NCBI GenBank assembly: GCA_035235625.1
Contig: CP141149.1
Coordinates: 18,851,893-18,915,892 of the forward strand
DNA: 64,000 nucleotides
Direction of reading: 5' to 3'
Source: Saururus chinensis
Lineage: Eukaryota > Streptophyta > Magnoliopsida > Piperales > Saururaceae
Both the position numbers and the translations under genes were made by a program. Below, one piece after another: positions 33,908 through 46,785 of this stretch. The notes beneath the pieces were generated by a model. It was not told where the DNA came from. It searched no databases and saw only the letters and a list, made by a program, of their open reading frames with translations. Each line of letters begins with the position of its first letter. Position 1 is the first letter of the stretch.

Positions 33908-35372
33908 AATCATAGACTGCGTCAAAGAATCATCAAGATAGGCCTGCCACAACTCATCAATGAATGGACAAGATAAAGTGGAGAAAGCCAAGCAAGAGCC
34001 CAAGCAAGGGCTGCAAGAGAGAGCGTTGGACACAATGTTCTCAAACCCTTTCTTGTACACGACCTCGTAGTCATAGCCAAGTAACTTGTTGACCCACCGC
34101 TGCTGAGACAGAGTGGACACCTGTTGTTCCAAGAAATATTTCAGGGGTTGATGATTAGTGCGAATCAGGAACTGGAGGCCAAGTAAGTAAGGCCACCACT
34201 TGTCAACCGCGAGGACAATAGCCAACATCTGTTTCTCATACACGGACAGGGACAAAGAGCGGCCAGCCAAAGCCTTACTGAAGTAAGCAATGGGGCACTC
34301 GTCCTGCAGAAGAACCGCCCCGAGGCCCGTCTCTGAAGCATCCGCCTCCACCATGAAAGGTTGGCTGAAGTTAGGTAAGAGCAGAACTGAGGCTGGGGCC
34401 ATAGCCTGCTTCAGCCCCTCAAATGCCACTTGGGTATTTGCGTTCCAAGCAAAAGCCCCCTTCTTGAGCAGCTCTGTAAGGGGACGAGCCAACTCTCCAT
34501 ACCGATTGATGAACCACCGATAATAACCTGTAAGGCATAGAAAACCCCTGAGTGCTCAACACAGGTGGGTGGCGGCCAAGAGAGCATGGCAGCCACCTTG
34601 GTCGGGTTAGTGGCAACACCGCTCCTTGAAATAATATGGACCAAGTAATCAACCTGCGAGCTGCCAAAGAAACACTTCGAACACTTTAGGAATAAGGAGT
34701 TATCTCACAAAATAGAGAAGACCGACCTGAGATACATCAAGTGCTCTGCCCATGACTTGTTGTACACCAAGATGTCATCAAAGAAAACCAATATATAGCA
34801 GGTGGGAATGGCCTGAAGAGATTGCTCATGAGGCACTGGAATGTGGAGGTGGCTTTGGTCCGCCCGAATGGCATGACAAGGAACTCAAAATGGCCGTCAT
34901 GAGTCTGAAAGGCAGTCTTGTGCACATCAGCTGGCTGCACCCGAATCTGATGGTAATTTGAACGAAGGTTGAGTTTACTAAAGACCGTGGCACCGGTCAG
35001 CTCGTCCAACAACTCCACAATCACCGGTATGAGATATTTGTCTTTGACAGTGATTGCATTCAAGGCGCGGTAGTCAACACAGAACCACCATATACCGTCT
35101 TTCTTCCAAACCAGCAACACCAGAGACGAGTAGGAACTCGTGCTAGGTCAGATGATCCTGGACTAGAGCATATCAGCCACGAGATGCTCAATCTCTGATT
35201 TCTGTATATGAGGGTAACGGTAAGGGCAGACATTGGCCGGGGCTGCTCTAGGGATGATAGGAATCTGGTGGTTGTGAGGCTGGATGGGAGGGAGACCATG
35301 CGGCTCTGCAAACAAGTCCTGATGGTCTGCTAACAACTCCTGGAGATCTGGAGGCATCTTGTCCTGAGTCAC
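33908..35372 (-). pseudogene. Reina-like RT and RNase H (broken)
   Basis: On the minus strand: the protease-RT linker (MTQDKMPPDLQELLADH, PIIPRAAPANVCPYRYPHIQK), RT fingers and palm ([42 protein letters not shown]) and RNase H (FMVEADASETGLGAVLLQ; YEKQMLAIVLAV; NHQPLKYFLEQ). Frame changes near 35130, 34780 and 34500 break it. The frame runs to 33884 only because it enters the inserted element at 33902. Confidence 0.82.
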
Positions 35373-35472
35373 CTCGATAGTGGTGCACTACTGCAAGAGG
35401 AGCCCTTGGGGGGCGAACCAAAAGAAAGAGCTCAAAGACTGGGCGGAGAGGAGGGTGCCCGGCCTAGAGCCT

Positions 35473-37147
35473 TCAATCCGAACCCACTGCCCCTAAAGCT
35501 CGAAGTCCATCACCATGTCTCTGAAGTTCCAGATTACATCCCCAAGCTCTTGAAGCCACTGCACTCCCAACAGCACGTCCGCCACTTTTCGTAGTCAACA
35601 AGAAGAGGTCAGTAACAAAGGTGTGGCCTTGAACAAAGAGCGTAACTTGAGCACACACCCCGGTGCTCCGGAGGTGCTTTCCATTGCCAATCAGCATGTC
35701 AAATGGCTTTGAATCAGAGACAAAATAGCCTAGCTGATGGGCTACCTTGTCGTTAATGAAATTATGGGTAGATCCACTGTCGATCAAAATAGCCACTTGT
35801 TGCCGCTTGAGGTAGCCCTGGACTCGCATCGTGCATGGAGTGAATGCCCCTGAGAAAGTATGGACAGAAATTTTGGGCAGCACGTCCTCCGGGGAAAACG
35901 AGTCAACTCCTCCTACCCCTTCACCGTCACCATCAAACTCCTCACGAGAAGGCTGCCTTTGACATAACAACGGTTCCCCGAGACGAACTTCTCGTCACAG
36001 CGAAAACACAGCCCCTTAGACCGACGTTCCTCCATCTAGGCTGGAATGAGGCACCGAACAATCTGGCTTGCCTGAGTGGGCTACTGGTGGGCGCGGCCAG
36101 GGGTTGGTGCTGAGGGTAGGCCGAGGCAAAGGTCCAAGCCGCCTGCCTCTGCACTACCTAGCCAGCTTCTCCTCCTCGATGCAAGCATGGTGCACAACGT
36201 CCCTCATGCTGGTGTGAGGAAAGTGGTGCATCTCTTCAGAAATCTCCGGCTTAAGGTCGCACTTGAACGTGCCCACCAAGGCGGCCACCGGCCAGTTAGG
36301 GAGGCGGTTGGCCACCTTCATAAACTCCGTGTAATAGGCACAGACAGTGGAGGTATGGTGCAGAGTGGAGAGCTCTCATTGAAGTCTTGGAACTCATTTG
36401 GCTCAAACTGAATATAGAGCTCGTCGGAGAAGCCGACATAGGAGGGATAGCGGATCTCCTTCTCAAAGCTCTGAAACTAGATAGAGGCATCTCCATCCAG
36501 ATGGAATGCAGCGATGCGTAGTCGTTCAGCCTTTGACTGCATGCCCTGATAAGCGGAGAAGTTTTTCGCTTTTTACAGCCACTCCACTGGGTCGTCATCC
36601 CCATTGTAGTGTGGGAATTGTAGGCTGGCCAAATGGGGTTCAGCACCTCCCCAAGGACCACCGCAAGGGCCCAGGTACTCCTCCCAGTCGTCCTCCATCT
36701 CCTGAAACAAGTTCCTGAGGGGCAGTACCTTTGGGGCATTTTCCCGAACACCTAGAGGGCCTTGCGGCACCTAGGCTTGGCGCCTCTATTCTGTAGCCAA
36801 TTCGGTTGGCCCAATGCATAAGGGAGCCTGGGTCTGTCGTCCCTCCCTGTCCGTCGTGGCCTGGAGATCGAGGACGCACCTGTTAGGGCCTTGACACGAT
36901 TCCCCAAGTTCCATGGGGTGGCCTAAGGTCTGGCGAGCAATGGTGTTGTAGGCGCTAACTGCTCTGCTTGGATTTGGGCCACTGTCAGGGTCAAGGTGTC
37001 GACCTTGGCCATGAGCTGAGCTAGCGTGGGGCTGTCCGATGTTGCCAGAGCCAGAGCGGAAGCGGCAGGAGGTTTGTCCGTTGATGAGTTAGCCTCCTTC
37101 GTGGGATGTACTTCAGGAGCGACAACAACCTGTTTGCCTTGCGCCAT
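35473..37147 (-). pseudogene. Reina-like gag and protease (broken)
   Basis: gag probably starts at MAQGKQVVVAPE (37147), about 30 bp after the LTR. Downstream the minus strand shows the gag core motifs (DPVEWL.., AERLRIAAFHLDGDAS, FSDELYIQFEPNEFQDF), interrupted by TAA near 36575 and TAG near 36479. The protease frame 35970-35473 has AILIDSGSTHNFI and YLKRQQVA. The zinc-knuckle region near 36000 is degraded. The same order occurs in the related element at 59667-62580. Confidence 0.78.
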
Positions 37148-37177
37148 GGTCAGGGATCGATGAAGCTCCGATATCAA

Positions 37178-37549
37178 TGATGTGCCCAATGTAGGCATAA
37201 TTAATATCAAGGAGATTCACGCAATGAAAGGGGAGAAACAAGGAAGAAAGGGGAGAAGTTATGAGTAATTCCAATAGCATAACCATAAAACATGGAAGGG
37301 GATCGCCCCTTATAGGAGGCGTCTAGTCCCCTAAGGTGTCGCGCCAAGCTTTGCCAAGCCGGCTCAATTCCCTAGGTAGACACGCCAATTAGTAGGCCAG
37401 GCTAGTCCGGGGCCACTAAGTGAACCAATAACAACTTACATAAGCAAATAACAAGCAAATACTAAACTATTACAAAAGGAAATAGTTCCAATGCAAAGAA
37501 GTACAAAAAATAAAGTAAAGTCTGGCAGTCTGGGTGATCGTACACAACA
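37178..37549 (-). repeat. Reina-like 5' LTR
   Basis: Pairs with 22887-23258 over its full 372 bp with about 30 differences. On the minus strand it ends ..GGGCACATCA, directly before the primer-binding site. Confidence 0.88.
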
Positions 37550-37554
37550 GTTTA

Positions 37555-37743
37555 GTTTGTCCGTACGATGTTTAATCGAATGAGTAAAAATTTGGATGAG
37601 AAAATGATTGATGTGTGATGTTTTAAAATTTTGAAGTGCTTTCACCGGTTTTGTATTCATCATTTCCCCCGATTTATGGCCGTTATGTTGCAAAATTTTC
37701 TATGAATTTTAAGGAAAATGTATAAAAAATCTTGGGCGTTACA
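37555..37743 (+). repeat. Long Tekay/Del-type LTR, last part
   Basis: Continues the LTR interrupted at 22886 and ends GGGCGTTACA. The terminal TTACA mirrors the initial TGTAA at 18850. No target duplication was identified. Confidence 0.6.
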
Positions 37744-38178
37744 GTTTCGTTGAATCAAAAGATGTTGACGCACCACTTCACTAGTTGACTAATTTAATAG
37801 TTTGTGTCCGTGTCAATGTCCGTGTCCGCCCTGGACCAAAAAATATGTCTGCTTTATATAGTCTTGGATGTGGACACAGATGGACTCACGAACGTTGGAT
37901 GTCCGTGAACACCCCTAACCAGAAATGAGTCTAAAAATTCTATCTATACCCTTTGTCCTACATAATTTTTTTTTATTTAATCTTTTTCAAAATAAATTAA
38001 AATTAAATTATTTGTAAAAACTAAATTGAGTTATTAATGTGGGACAGGTGGAGTAAAAAAAGTCTTATTTACATGCACTTGGTTTGGACCTGTAATCATG
38101 GAGTAACAAAGCATATAGCTCGTGACAAATACTCGGGCACACACATGTATTAGTGTTGCATATTTGGTGTATATGTGC

Positions 38179-39480
38179 AACACCCCATTCTCCGATAACT
38201 TCTAATATAAGAGGTTAAATTTTAGAGGAAGTTTTGTACAAATAATGTGGTGAAACCTCAATGTATTGATTGAACTTGACAAAATAAACTTATCAGGGCA
38301 AAAAATGCATAAAGTAGATGTCAAAATTGAAGCTATGACATCGAGAAGTGTGTAATATATGACCCCACTTTAAATTTACACGATAACCTACTATTATGAG
38401 TCTTGTTTCTTTGGACTCATTGATATGAGTCACAATGGTATGAAGAACACGTGAATTTAAGTTCGGGCTAGGGAGTTATGACCATTTGAAGATTGAAAAT
38501 CGAATTTATTTTTAAATGAATAAAAAAATAATATTTTTATAGGTGCTGATGTCTAGTGCTAGCATGTGGCATTAGCGATGCACAACGCGAGGCATGATGT
38601 GCCCCATGCAGTGCGTGGAGATTTGTGGCGCACAGCTGCATGCTACATGTGTATCCAACCGTTGCCTTCCCTTATAAATATGGGTTTGATTTTCCACTTT
38701 TTTTATATACTTTCGACGTGCTTTGACCAAATTACCCATCTCCAATTTTTTTTCTTTGTTTTTAAGTCATTAAGTGCAATTAAGCGCATTCAAAATGCAA
38801 TATTAGCTAATTCAAGGGTGTTTTACATTATGGGAGGCTTAGTTTTGTGAGATACACAATCCTCTCCTTCCTCTTACTGCATTACTCATTTCCGGACCTT
38901 ATTTTCTATGTTCCAGACCATTTTAACCCGTTTTAACCCTTTTAAAAGGTGAACCTAGTTAAATCATGGGTGTTATATGTTGTGAGATGATCAATTTCAA
39001 GAGATAACCACCCTAGAGAGGAGAAAGTCCTAGAGTGAGGAAAGGTTTTTCCCTTCACCTCCAAGTCTCAAGTAGAGAGAGTTACGAAGTAAGGGTAGAG
39101 TCTACCCGCTGCCTCTAAGCCCTCAAGGATAGAAAGTTCCTAAGCAAGGAAAGACTCTATTTGTCACCTCTAGACCTCAAAGGAAGAGCGTCTTTAAGGA
39201 AAAGGAGGATCCGATCACTACTACCTCTAAAAATCTTAGGGGAGTAAGCATTTATAACTTTTATCACTTTGAGACAAGCTTATTGACTTGAACACATATT
39301 TAAAATGCATATTTTCCTAAATTATAATTGACTTATTATGCAGGAATGCATGTTTTAAAATAGTTCTTATTGTCTTGCAATTATTTGACGAATTTTCTGA
39401 TGTTTTAGGTCTTCAGACTCTCTAAGTAGTTATTTGGTATAAAGCCCAAAAATTATATATTATGGATACCTGCCTATTGA
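38179..39480 (+). repeat. Decayed Tekay-type LTR fragment
   Basis: Order and spacing parallel the LTR of the young gypsy element read from its TGTGACAACCC end. Shared landmarks are a CAACaCCcca start, gtcttgtttctttggactcattgatatgagtc, gttatgaccatttgaag with a following A-rich run and aataatattttta, a TATA-like cttataaatatggg (about 38672), and the ccattttaacccgttttaaccc...gaacctagttaaatc segment. It looks much older than the other copy. The 3' end is not resolved. Confidence 0.55.
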
Positions 39481-41650
39481 GGCATATGACATGCTCATAA
39501 AATGGGATAATGTAGGAAGCTTCCTTTCATTTTGATCATATTGCCCCATGAACCCAGAGTGTATGTCATTTTGGTATCGATGACATTATGTGAATAAATG
39601 ATTTATCAGATTTTGTGAATGAACAATTTATCCAATTTATTGGATTGTATGAATGAATACTTTATTGAATTTGACGGTCTCTATGATAATGAGTACTTTC
39701 TACGTTGGCTTTAATATATGAGTGTATATTTAGTTAAAAATAACTAAGCATTGCATGTATGATGATATGTTTTATAAAGTGATCTTAGTTATTAGACAGA
39801 ACTACGTTTGGATTTGACGTTATTGGAATAACTTTGGATATATTATCCAATAAGTACGTAGGCAACCAACACCATGACAATGTTGGCCCGATTTGAAAAA
39901 CGATAATAATTAATCTTTTTACTCTCTTGGAAATTGGTGTTGAAGGATCGTTACAACTCTCACACATGGATGATGATCATGCTGTTTGAAAATAAAATTT
40001 ATTATGCCATTTGGACACCTAGGTCGGGTTTCATCCTTGCATTGAGCCGCCTTTGGACTCGAGGCACTACAACATTCACTATAGAAATTGCCTGCAAAGT
40101 TGTGCAACAGGTGTGCATGCGTTGTGGGGAAGGTCCATAGCGTTGCCCAACATGTATGTGCAATGTTGCGAAAAATGCACACAATGTTACACATTCATGG
40201 TTGGCCATGTTATGACACATTCATCTATCTTGTTGTTTGGACTTTTAACATGTCCCTTCCCCCAAGATAGCATTGGAAAAGTCTTGCAAAACATTTTTGT
40301 TTGGACCATTTGGAAAACTTTGGTTTGGGCATGCTTATACAGCTACATTGGTTACCACTCCAACAATATGCAAGAAATCCCTTATACTATATGGGGTAGG
40401 AGGGAGAGACTGGTTGAGATGAAATATTATGCTATTGGTATGATGCCTAGCTTTGTAGCTGGCTGCCAGGAAATGCAATAAAGGGATAGCTAGTTCACTA
40501 ATCATCATTCTAGGAGCCCTATTGGCTAGGAGATGAGGCTCTCGAACCAGAGGGTCAGCTGCTAGCCTTATGACCTTGTTGGAATAAAAACCTTTGTTGC
40601 CTTTGTATGCACAATGCTGAAATGAAGTGTTCAACTAAGTTGTATATGTGCATTGTAAGGCTTTGTCCCCCTCTAACTAGCTCGCTTGGGAAATGTTGCA
40701 GCTCATTTCATGCATCATAGGACGATCCGTTGCTTGGGATCATGCGCTAGACATGCGGTTACATAGCACAATGCCACGACCATGACGAATAGGGCTGACT
40801 TGCTAGGTTAATTTTCCATGGGAGTGCCTCACTGATGGTGCCCTCTCAAGCACCTTTTTGACACATGGTATCAGATTTAAGGTTCCATCTTGTTGGGCAA
40901 CCAAGACGAACATTTGGGTAAAGTGTTTGAAAGGGTTGAATGTAGCATTATTCAACCTTGATGATGCCAGGTGGATGGATGAAGATGCAAAATACAAAAT
41001 GATGGTAGAATGAGCTAAAATTGATGTCGATGGATGATGGCTATTGGGTTCCCTTCTTTGTTCTAGATGAGGTGAAAAAATTTGCCCATCTTGGGCGAGT
41101 GTGCAAGAACTAAGTGGCAATAGTGTTTGTATTCATTGGCTAATGGTGTAGCAATGTTGTTGAACCAATGTTGAGTTATGTTGAGACTCAAAATTCATGC
41201 AAATTGCAACAAGCTCTTGCTAATGGTGTAGTATGGGATGTATCGGCAATAGGAAGCCTTGAAGATCTTCAAACCTATTCATCTAGTGATGTTGTGGGTG
41301 CAATAGTATGTCTTAACCAAGCTAATGGATATACAACCAGTTATTCTTGTGGATGAAACATGAGATTCCTCAATGGAAGAATTTTCTAAAATAGTAAATC
41401 AAGTTGGGTGGTTGTATGATGAGTTGGACACACAACCTGTTGGAACAACAAAACTTATTAGAAAGTGTGGCACCCCATGTTTTCAAGAAGAAAATTATTT
41501 TTAATCATCGGCAAGACACTGACACAATGGTGGGCTACCGACGATATAGTGCAATGTTATTACGGGCAACATCAAAATGTTGATGGGTTGTCGATGATAA
41601 CTACATGCATCAATTATCTCAAAAAATGAGATATTTTTATGGTTACAAGA
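39481..41650. other. Decayed repetitive DNA, no gene
   Basis: A cc.ataagtacgtaggcaacc segment (about 39850) recalls plant gypsy LTR ends. At about 40864 TGGTATCAGA resembles a primer-binding site after ..gacaca. From 40060 to 40200 and 41510 to 41600 there are repeated gcaa.gttg-type motifs like DNA-transposon subterminal repeats. None is firm enough to delimit an element. The open frame at 40053-40481 has no recognisable domain. Confidence 0.3.
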
Positions 41651-42310
41651 CTCTATAAGTAGTCATCTCAGCATAAATAGAGTAAAATCTAGAAATGGGA
41701 GATAGAGGGTAGTCTCATAGGAGTCCTAGCACCGGAAGATTAATGTCCCGGTGCAAATCGGGAGGAAGACTTGAAGCGGAGAAAGGAAACTTCACGTCGG
41801 TACATGTTGGATTGCAATCTCCTCTTGAATTTCAAGAAATATATTCTAATATATGATTTTCTTCAAGTTTATGTTTACAATTTTCCTTAAGCTGAGCTTT
41901 TCATGAAAGTGCTTTAATGATGAATTTTGATTATAACTAGTTTAATGCTTATTTTGTGACAAAAATGTTAGTCCAATATCTACTTGAGTGGGAATGCCTA
42001 GATGAGGCTATTGTGTCTAGTGAACTATAAAGTAGAGTTTTATGTTAACCTTGTCACATAATTGTATAGGTGAATTTTGATCTCTATGTCATATATATTG
42101 ATATTAAGAACATATTCTCTTTCGCTATGTTTAACAAATTATTTGTTTTAGTTTGGATTGCTATTTTACTGAGTATACTTATATTCTTAGATCCTTTGTG
42201 GTGCAGGTTTCCCTGGGAGAAGACCTTAGAGGTAACGAGAAGTTGTAGCTATAGAGCAGAGCTAAACTTCAGTTTGATGATTTATTTTCCCCTCTAGGTT
42301 TGATGTTTAG
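41651..42310 (+). repeat. Possible LTR remnant
   Basis: AT-rich, with a gcaggtttccctgggagaagacct motif near 42204. Similar 'ttccctggga..gacct' ends occur in plant Athila/Tat LTRs. No start, partner LTR or duplication was found. Confidence 0.25.
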
Positions 42311-45300
42311 CATGAGAAAGTATCATTTATCTTTTCATTAACATATGCATATATAGCATACAAGTACATAGTTGTGGATCTTATGAATATTTTAGTACTT
42401 TTGATATTTAGATGATTATTTATTATGATATTATAATAAGTGTTTTAAAAAAAGATAGTTCTTATGTCACCAATTTGATATTTTAATGTTTTGTGAATGT
42501 ATAATGTCTTGCCCCAATATTTTAAAACTCAATTTTCTCATGAATCAAATAATGAAAATGATTTTTTTAATTTTTTTTTGTCAATAATGCAACAAATTTA
42601 TCTCAGCGGTGATCCAATTGTTTTTTAATATACTAATATTCAAACCAACATAATATATATGACAAAGGCAAATCACACTACAACACCAAGGTCTCGCCTA
42701 ATTACATATAATGATCTATAATATACACAACCATAAATAATTGACACTCATATCTTGTTTGAGAAACTTCTTTGCTTTACCAACATGATACTTGGGGAAT
42801 AAAGGAGTAAAATTCTGAGTGAAGAACAAACATGTGGCTCCATAATGACCGTAGGCACCTTCACCCTAGAATTATTTGGTTTTTGGGCTTGAAGATCATT
42901 TCCATTCTTTCAAAGACGGAGTTCATCAATAACTGCATGCCAGAGTACATATGAGAAACTAAAGAATTGATGCAAAAAACTTTAAAAAAAGTACTCTAAG
43001 AATAATATAAGGAATTCTTGTGTAATTAAATAACTAGAGTTCACTAGAAACATCTTTAACCACAATGAAAAATATGCAAGCATAATGATAATCATAAAGA
43101 AAAAAAATTAGTATACTATATCAGTAAATGAATTATAATATCACAAGAAGATTGATCACTTACGGACTTTCTAAAATCAACAAAAATTGCACCATAAATA
43201 TATTAAAATAGAACCTTTGGTAACAATATAAAAATGGTACCTTTGGTTAAAACACAAAACTTTTATAATTTTCAAATATTAGGTAGGATGACCCTTTTGT
43301 AATATACAAAATTTGACATACATCAATTAGAATAATATACTAAAGAATAAATAAAGTAATGCTGTTGTTCTTCTTTAAAGTTGTTAACACATAAAAGAAA
43401 TATCACATAAGCAAACAAGCAACTTGAAAACACTAGACATATACAACTGCTCTAATGGCACAAGAAAATATGATGTTGAATAATTCTTTTATCATAATCT
43501 TATCTCTAACTATCAACTAATTATTACCTTCATTAGTTGACAAGATCATAATCAGTTAATTGACTGAAAACAAGATGTTCACTAGCATATACAAAGCATT
43601 AAGCTAGATTGATACATAGCAATTTGTAGGAAGAATTTTATAAGATGGCAATGAGACCTGCAATATTATACAAGCCAATGAGCTAGTCAACTCAAAAGAC
43701 CACATGAAAAAAATGAGTATGACAGATATAATATTGTCAAGCTGGATGAGTGGGAAACTATTACAAATTGTAATAAAATTAGCCATTAGAAAGAGTTAAG
43801 AAGCATTCCATTGGTCACAATCTTCTAGTGGAAGGTCATTTTTGCTCTAATCTATAAATATGCTCCACTTTGGGATTAAACTTTCACATATTAAAGATCA
43901 TGAAAATATTTTTTAATACTTTAAAGTGTTTCAAGAAACATGCTGAAAAGTTTGTCACATCAAAAGAGTTGTATTGCTTGACCAATCTTACCATTAGGTA
44001 GACTAAACTATAGCAAGTTTCTTGAAACATAGTAGATTTTTAATATTATTTCATCATGTTTAGTTGCATGCAAAGTAGAGGATGAAAGTAAGCCTCACCT
44101 TAGTCAAATCCTTGTAAGATAGTAAGATGGGACACGTGATGAACTCTTTGATAATAATTTGAATTATTTGTGCTTCAAAATTACAACCAAAGGCCATAAT
44201 TTTTTTTTAGTTTTCCAGTTTTTCAATTATCCAGTTACCCAAAAAATCTATAGAGGTAGCAAAAACTATGTAAGATACTCCATAATCCTTCCAGAATGAT
44301 AATAGTGCTGCTCATTTCTTCTATATTTTCACCCTATACTTAATACCTTCATTTTACTTCTAACCATCATCTCTTTTTCATCATCCAAAAACTAGAAACT
44401 GCTGATAATAATAGAAATAAACTATTGTATTATGAGGATAAAGAATACAAATAAATGTAAAGTACAAAACTAAGCCTAATCAGTGAAGAGAAAGCCATAG
44501 GGGAAGAGGAAGCTGGGGAGCTTTTTCTTTGCCTGCTTGCATTTCCCGCATGGTTAATGATGAACTAAGTAGAGAGAATACTAATGTCCTTTCCTGTCAC
44601 AAGTTCTCACCTCACACATTCCTAAGTTTAGTTGGGTAAATAGTAAAAATTGGCTCATAGTTTGGCTATATGACCAAACTAGGAGTCAATAGACATGTAT
44701 TTTAGTAAAATGGTAGTAAGACAACATTTTGAGTGAAAATCAATTTTAACAATGAACCAAGTAGATAAACAAAAAATTAAAGTAGATTTAAGACACATGA
44801 TTGTCAACTATCACATATTAATAAATGGAGTAGCTTGTGTCAAAGAACGTGGTCATTGGTGCTAGAGAAGAAGGGGGTCGCCAACATTAAATAAGCTCTC
44901 CATTGGTGTTGAAGATGATTCGTTGTAAATATTAAGGGAGATACTATTACTTAAAATGTTATCTTTTGACCCTTTTACTACAATAAATATGCATGTCGAC
45001 TATTGACTAACAATTGCTATTATGATAGGTTTATTTGGCATTGAAAAAAATTTAGAATTAAGTTAAAATAAAGCCAACTCTTAGTTTTAAGTAGTTTAAC
45101 ATGTTTATGAATCTATTTTTAAATATTTGAGTTTTAAGAGAAAAAATAAATTTAATTACTCAGTTGACTAGTTTGTGGCTAATCTTATTAGATTTCATAA
45201 AGGAGGAAGAGGAAGCGACCGAGGAAGAGGAGGAGGAGGAGGAGGGGAGGAGGAGGAGGAGATGGTGGAAGAGGTGAACACAAAGGCATATCAAGATGTC

Positions 45301-46785
45301 AACATATGCTAAGGCGCACACATATTGTACAACATTACGGGCCTTCTCCACATGCATACAAGGTATACATAGTTACAAGTTCCCACAACACATGCACACC
45401 AAGTACACAAAACATTAACTTGTATGTACGTTCTAACACATATCACGAATAGCAACTTGCTACTTGTAACATAGAAGAGGCAAAGTCAATAGCAAAAGAG
45501 GTGAAGTGCAACAGAGTCAATGGCTAAAGAGGCAAAATCAGAGGCAAAAGAGGGGGCAAAGTTAACAATAAAGGTGGCAGAGTTAATGACAGGTGGCAAA
45601 GTCGGATTTGAAAGCTATGGAAAAGGAAAGCGTGGAGTTGGTAAAGAAATAATGAAGAATATAGGGGAACAATATTTTAGACAATTCTTGTTTACATGTG
45701 TTAGAGTTCTATATATGTGCAAAGGCATTTCTAGTGTTATCTATAAATAGGTGATATTTTTTGTAATATTCTAGGGCTTTTAATAAATCGCTACCATAAG
45801 TTCCACATCTAATCTTGTATCTCACAAACCACTGCCCAACCACGACCACCGTTGCAGGATCCTAAGTGTTGCTCACCATTCACTACCCCCTACACTCCGT
45901 TTTCAATTTTTGACCATGACCGGTAACCATTGCAACAATGGCGGCTTATGCTTAAAGTATAGGACAATGACACCATAAAAACTAATCCTTCAAATGTTAT
46001 GTGAGGCTGATTGATGACGTTCCTAAACAACAATTTACGTTTGACCTAACCGACCAATTATTTAAAATACAAGCATAAACAAGCCAATTATGTTGAATAA
46101 AAAGGTTGCAATTGTTGCACATTGAAGCTGTCCTAATTGCTAGGTCAAAGCATGGTTGTAGAGGAATCTAAATTTCATCTCAATCCAGAATTTCTATTAC
46201 TAAAAAGTGCTGTCCACCAGATAGATGGATTTCAGAACAGCAGCACATAAATGATTGAAAAATAATGCAAGAGATGGTAAACCACCTATGGGCATCTGTT
46301 TCAAGAATTCTTTTGCTGTTTTTTTTCTTGGGAGGATTGGTAAGAATTCTTTTTCTATTCCACATGCAACCAAACACCAAATACGTTTAAAAATTTCTAT
46401 TACATTGAAGAAATAAAGCCCTTTTTCTTCAGCAATCAAGTTGCTACAAGTAGCCCTTGCTAATCAATTTTTGTAACTGCCTTAGAGTTTAATAAAATGA
46501 ATAAACGAAAATTATCGACATTCCTATGGATATTAGCTGTTACAGCTTCACAGATGCTGCAACTAAATCCCAAATGCATCGTGAAAAAGAAAACATAATA
46601 TCAACCTCCATAGAAATTCTTGCGTAAGATGGAATGCTAAAGTTAGTTGAGGACAACTGGTTTCTGACACCTATACAAAGAACAAAATTTTTGTCAACCA
46701 ACGTATTAAAAACTAAAACTGATGTGTGGCCTGCCATCAGTAAACAAGAAAGATATGCATGCTGCCGGTAGTTACATTAATTGAT
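42311..46785. other. AT-rich intergenic DNA downstream of MED9; no gene recognised
   Basis: Open frames here are short, and the one at 45520-45750 (Lys/Glu/Ala-rich) lacks any recognisable domain. A GGA-rich microsatellite lies at about 45199-45262. The final part should hold the MED9 3' UTR. I see no RNA genes or intact mobile elements. Confidence 0.4.
45199..45262. repeat. (GGA)n-rich purine tract
   Basis: gaggaagaggaggaggagg-type sequence, almost all purine on the plus strand for about 60 bp. Confidence 0.85.

Larger units (their letters stand above)
22887..37549 (-). mobile_element. Ty3/gypsy chromovirus, Reina-like, minus sense, split by a later insertion
   Basis: Short LTRs (372 bp each) lie at 22887-23258 and 37178-37549. 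A primer-binding site TTGATATCGGAGC (minus, plus 37164-37177) follows the 5' LTR. The order on the minus strand is gag, protease, RT, RNase H, integrase, chromodomain. Flanks are GTTTG (22882-22886) and GTTTA (37550-37554), a one-mismatch 5-bp duplication. RT signature regions (VRPYRYPHIQK.EIE-like; [15 protein letters not shown]) and short LTRs fit the Reina clade. The coding region has many stops and shifts. The element at 24605-33902 is inserted between RNase H and integrase. The LTRs differ at roughly 30 places by eye. Confidence 0.88.
18281..37916. mobile_element. Possible ancient TIR-like element enclosing the retrotransposon nest
   Basis: GGTGCTCACAGACATGG near 18282 matches, inverted, GTCCGTGAACACCCC at 37901-37915. 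Both flanks carry repeated gtccgtgtcc motifs, and a counterpart of ctaattataaaatattgtccgc is found in the opposite flank. This fits a small TIR element whose interior (about 18.3-18.64 kb and 37.75-37.92 kb) was split by the LTR element between them. The left part contains an open AT-rich stretch without a product. The inference is moderate because the arms are diverged. Confidence 0.4.

Noticed and set aside
22887..37549. Endogenous pararetrovirus or other integrated virus
   Set aside because: Clear LTRs, primer-binding sites, integrase and chromodomain identify retrotransposons. No movement protein or coat-type virus genes are seen.
40053..40481. 142-aa open frame
   Set aside because: No recognisable domain, it lies in decayed repeats, and overlapping frames of similar length exist in the same place.
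45520..45750. 76-aa Lys/Glu-rich frame as a small gene
   Set aside because: Its low-complexity start comes from repeated ggcaaa(g) words, with no promoter, splice or family support.
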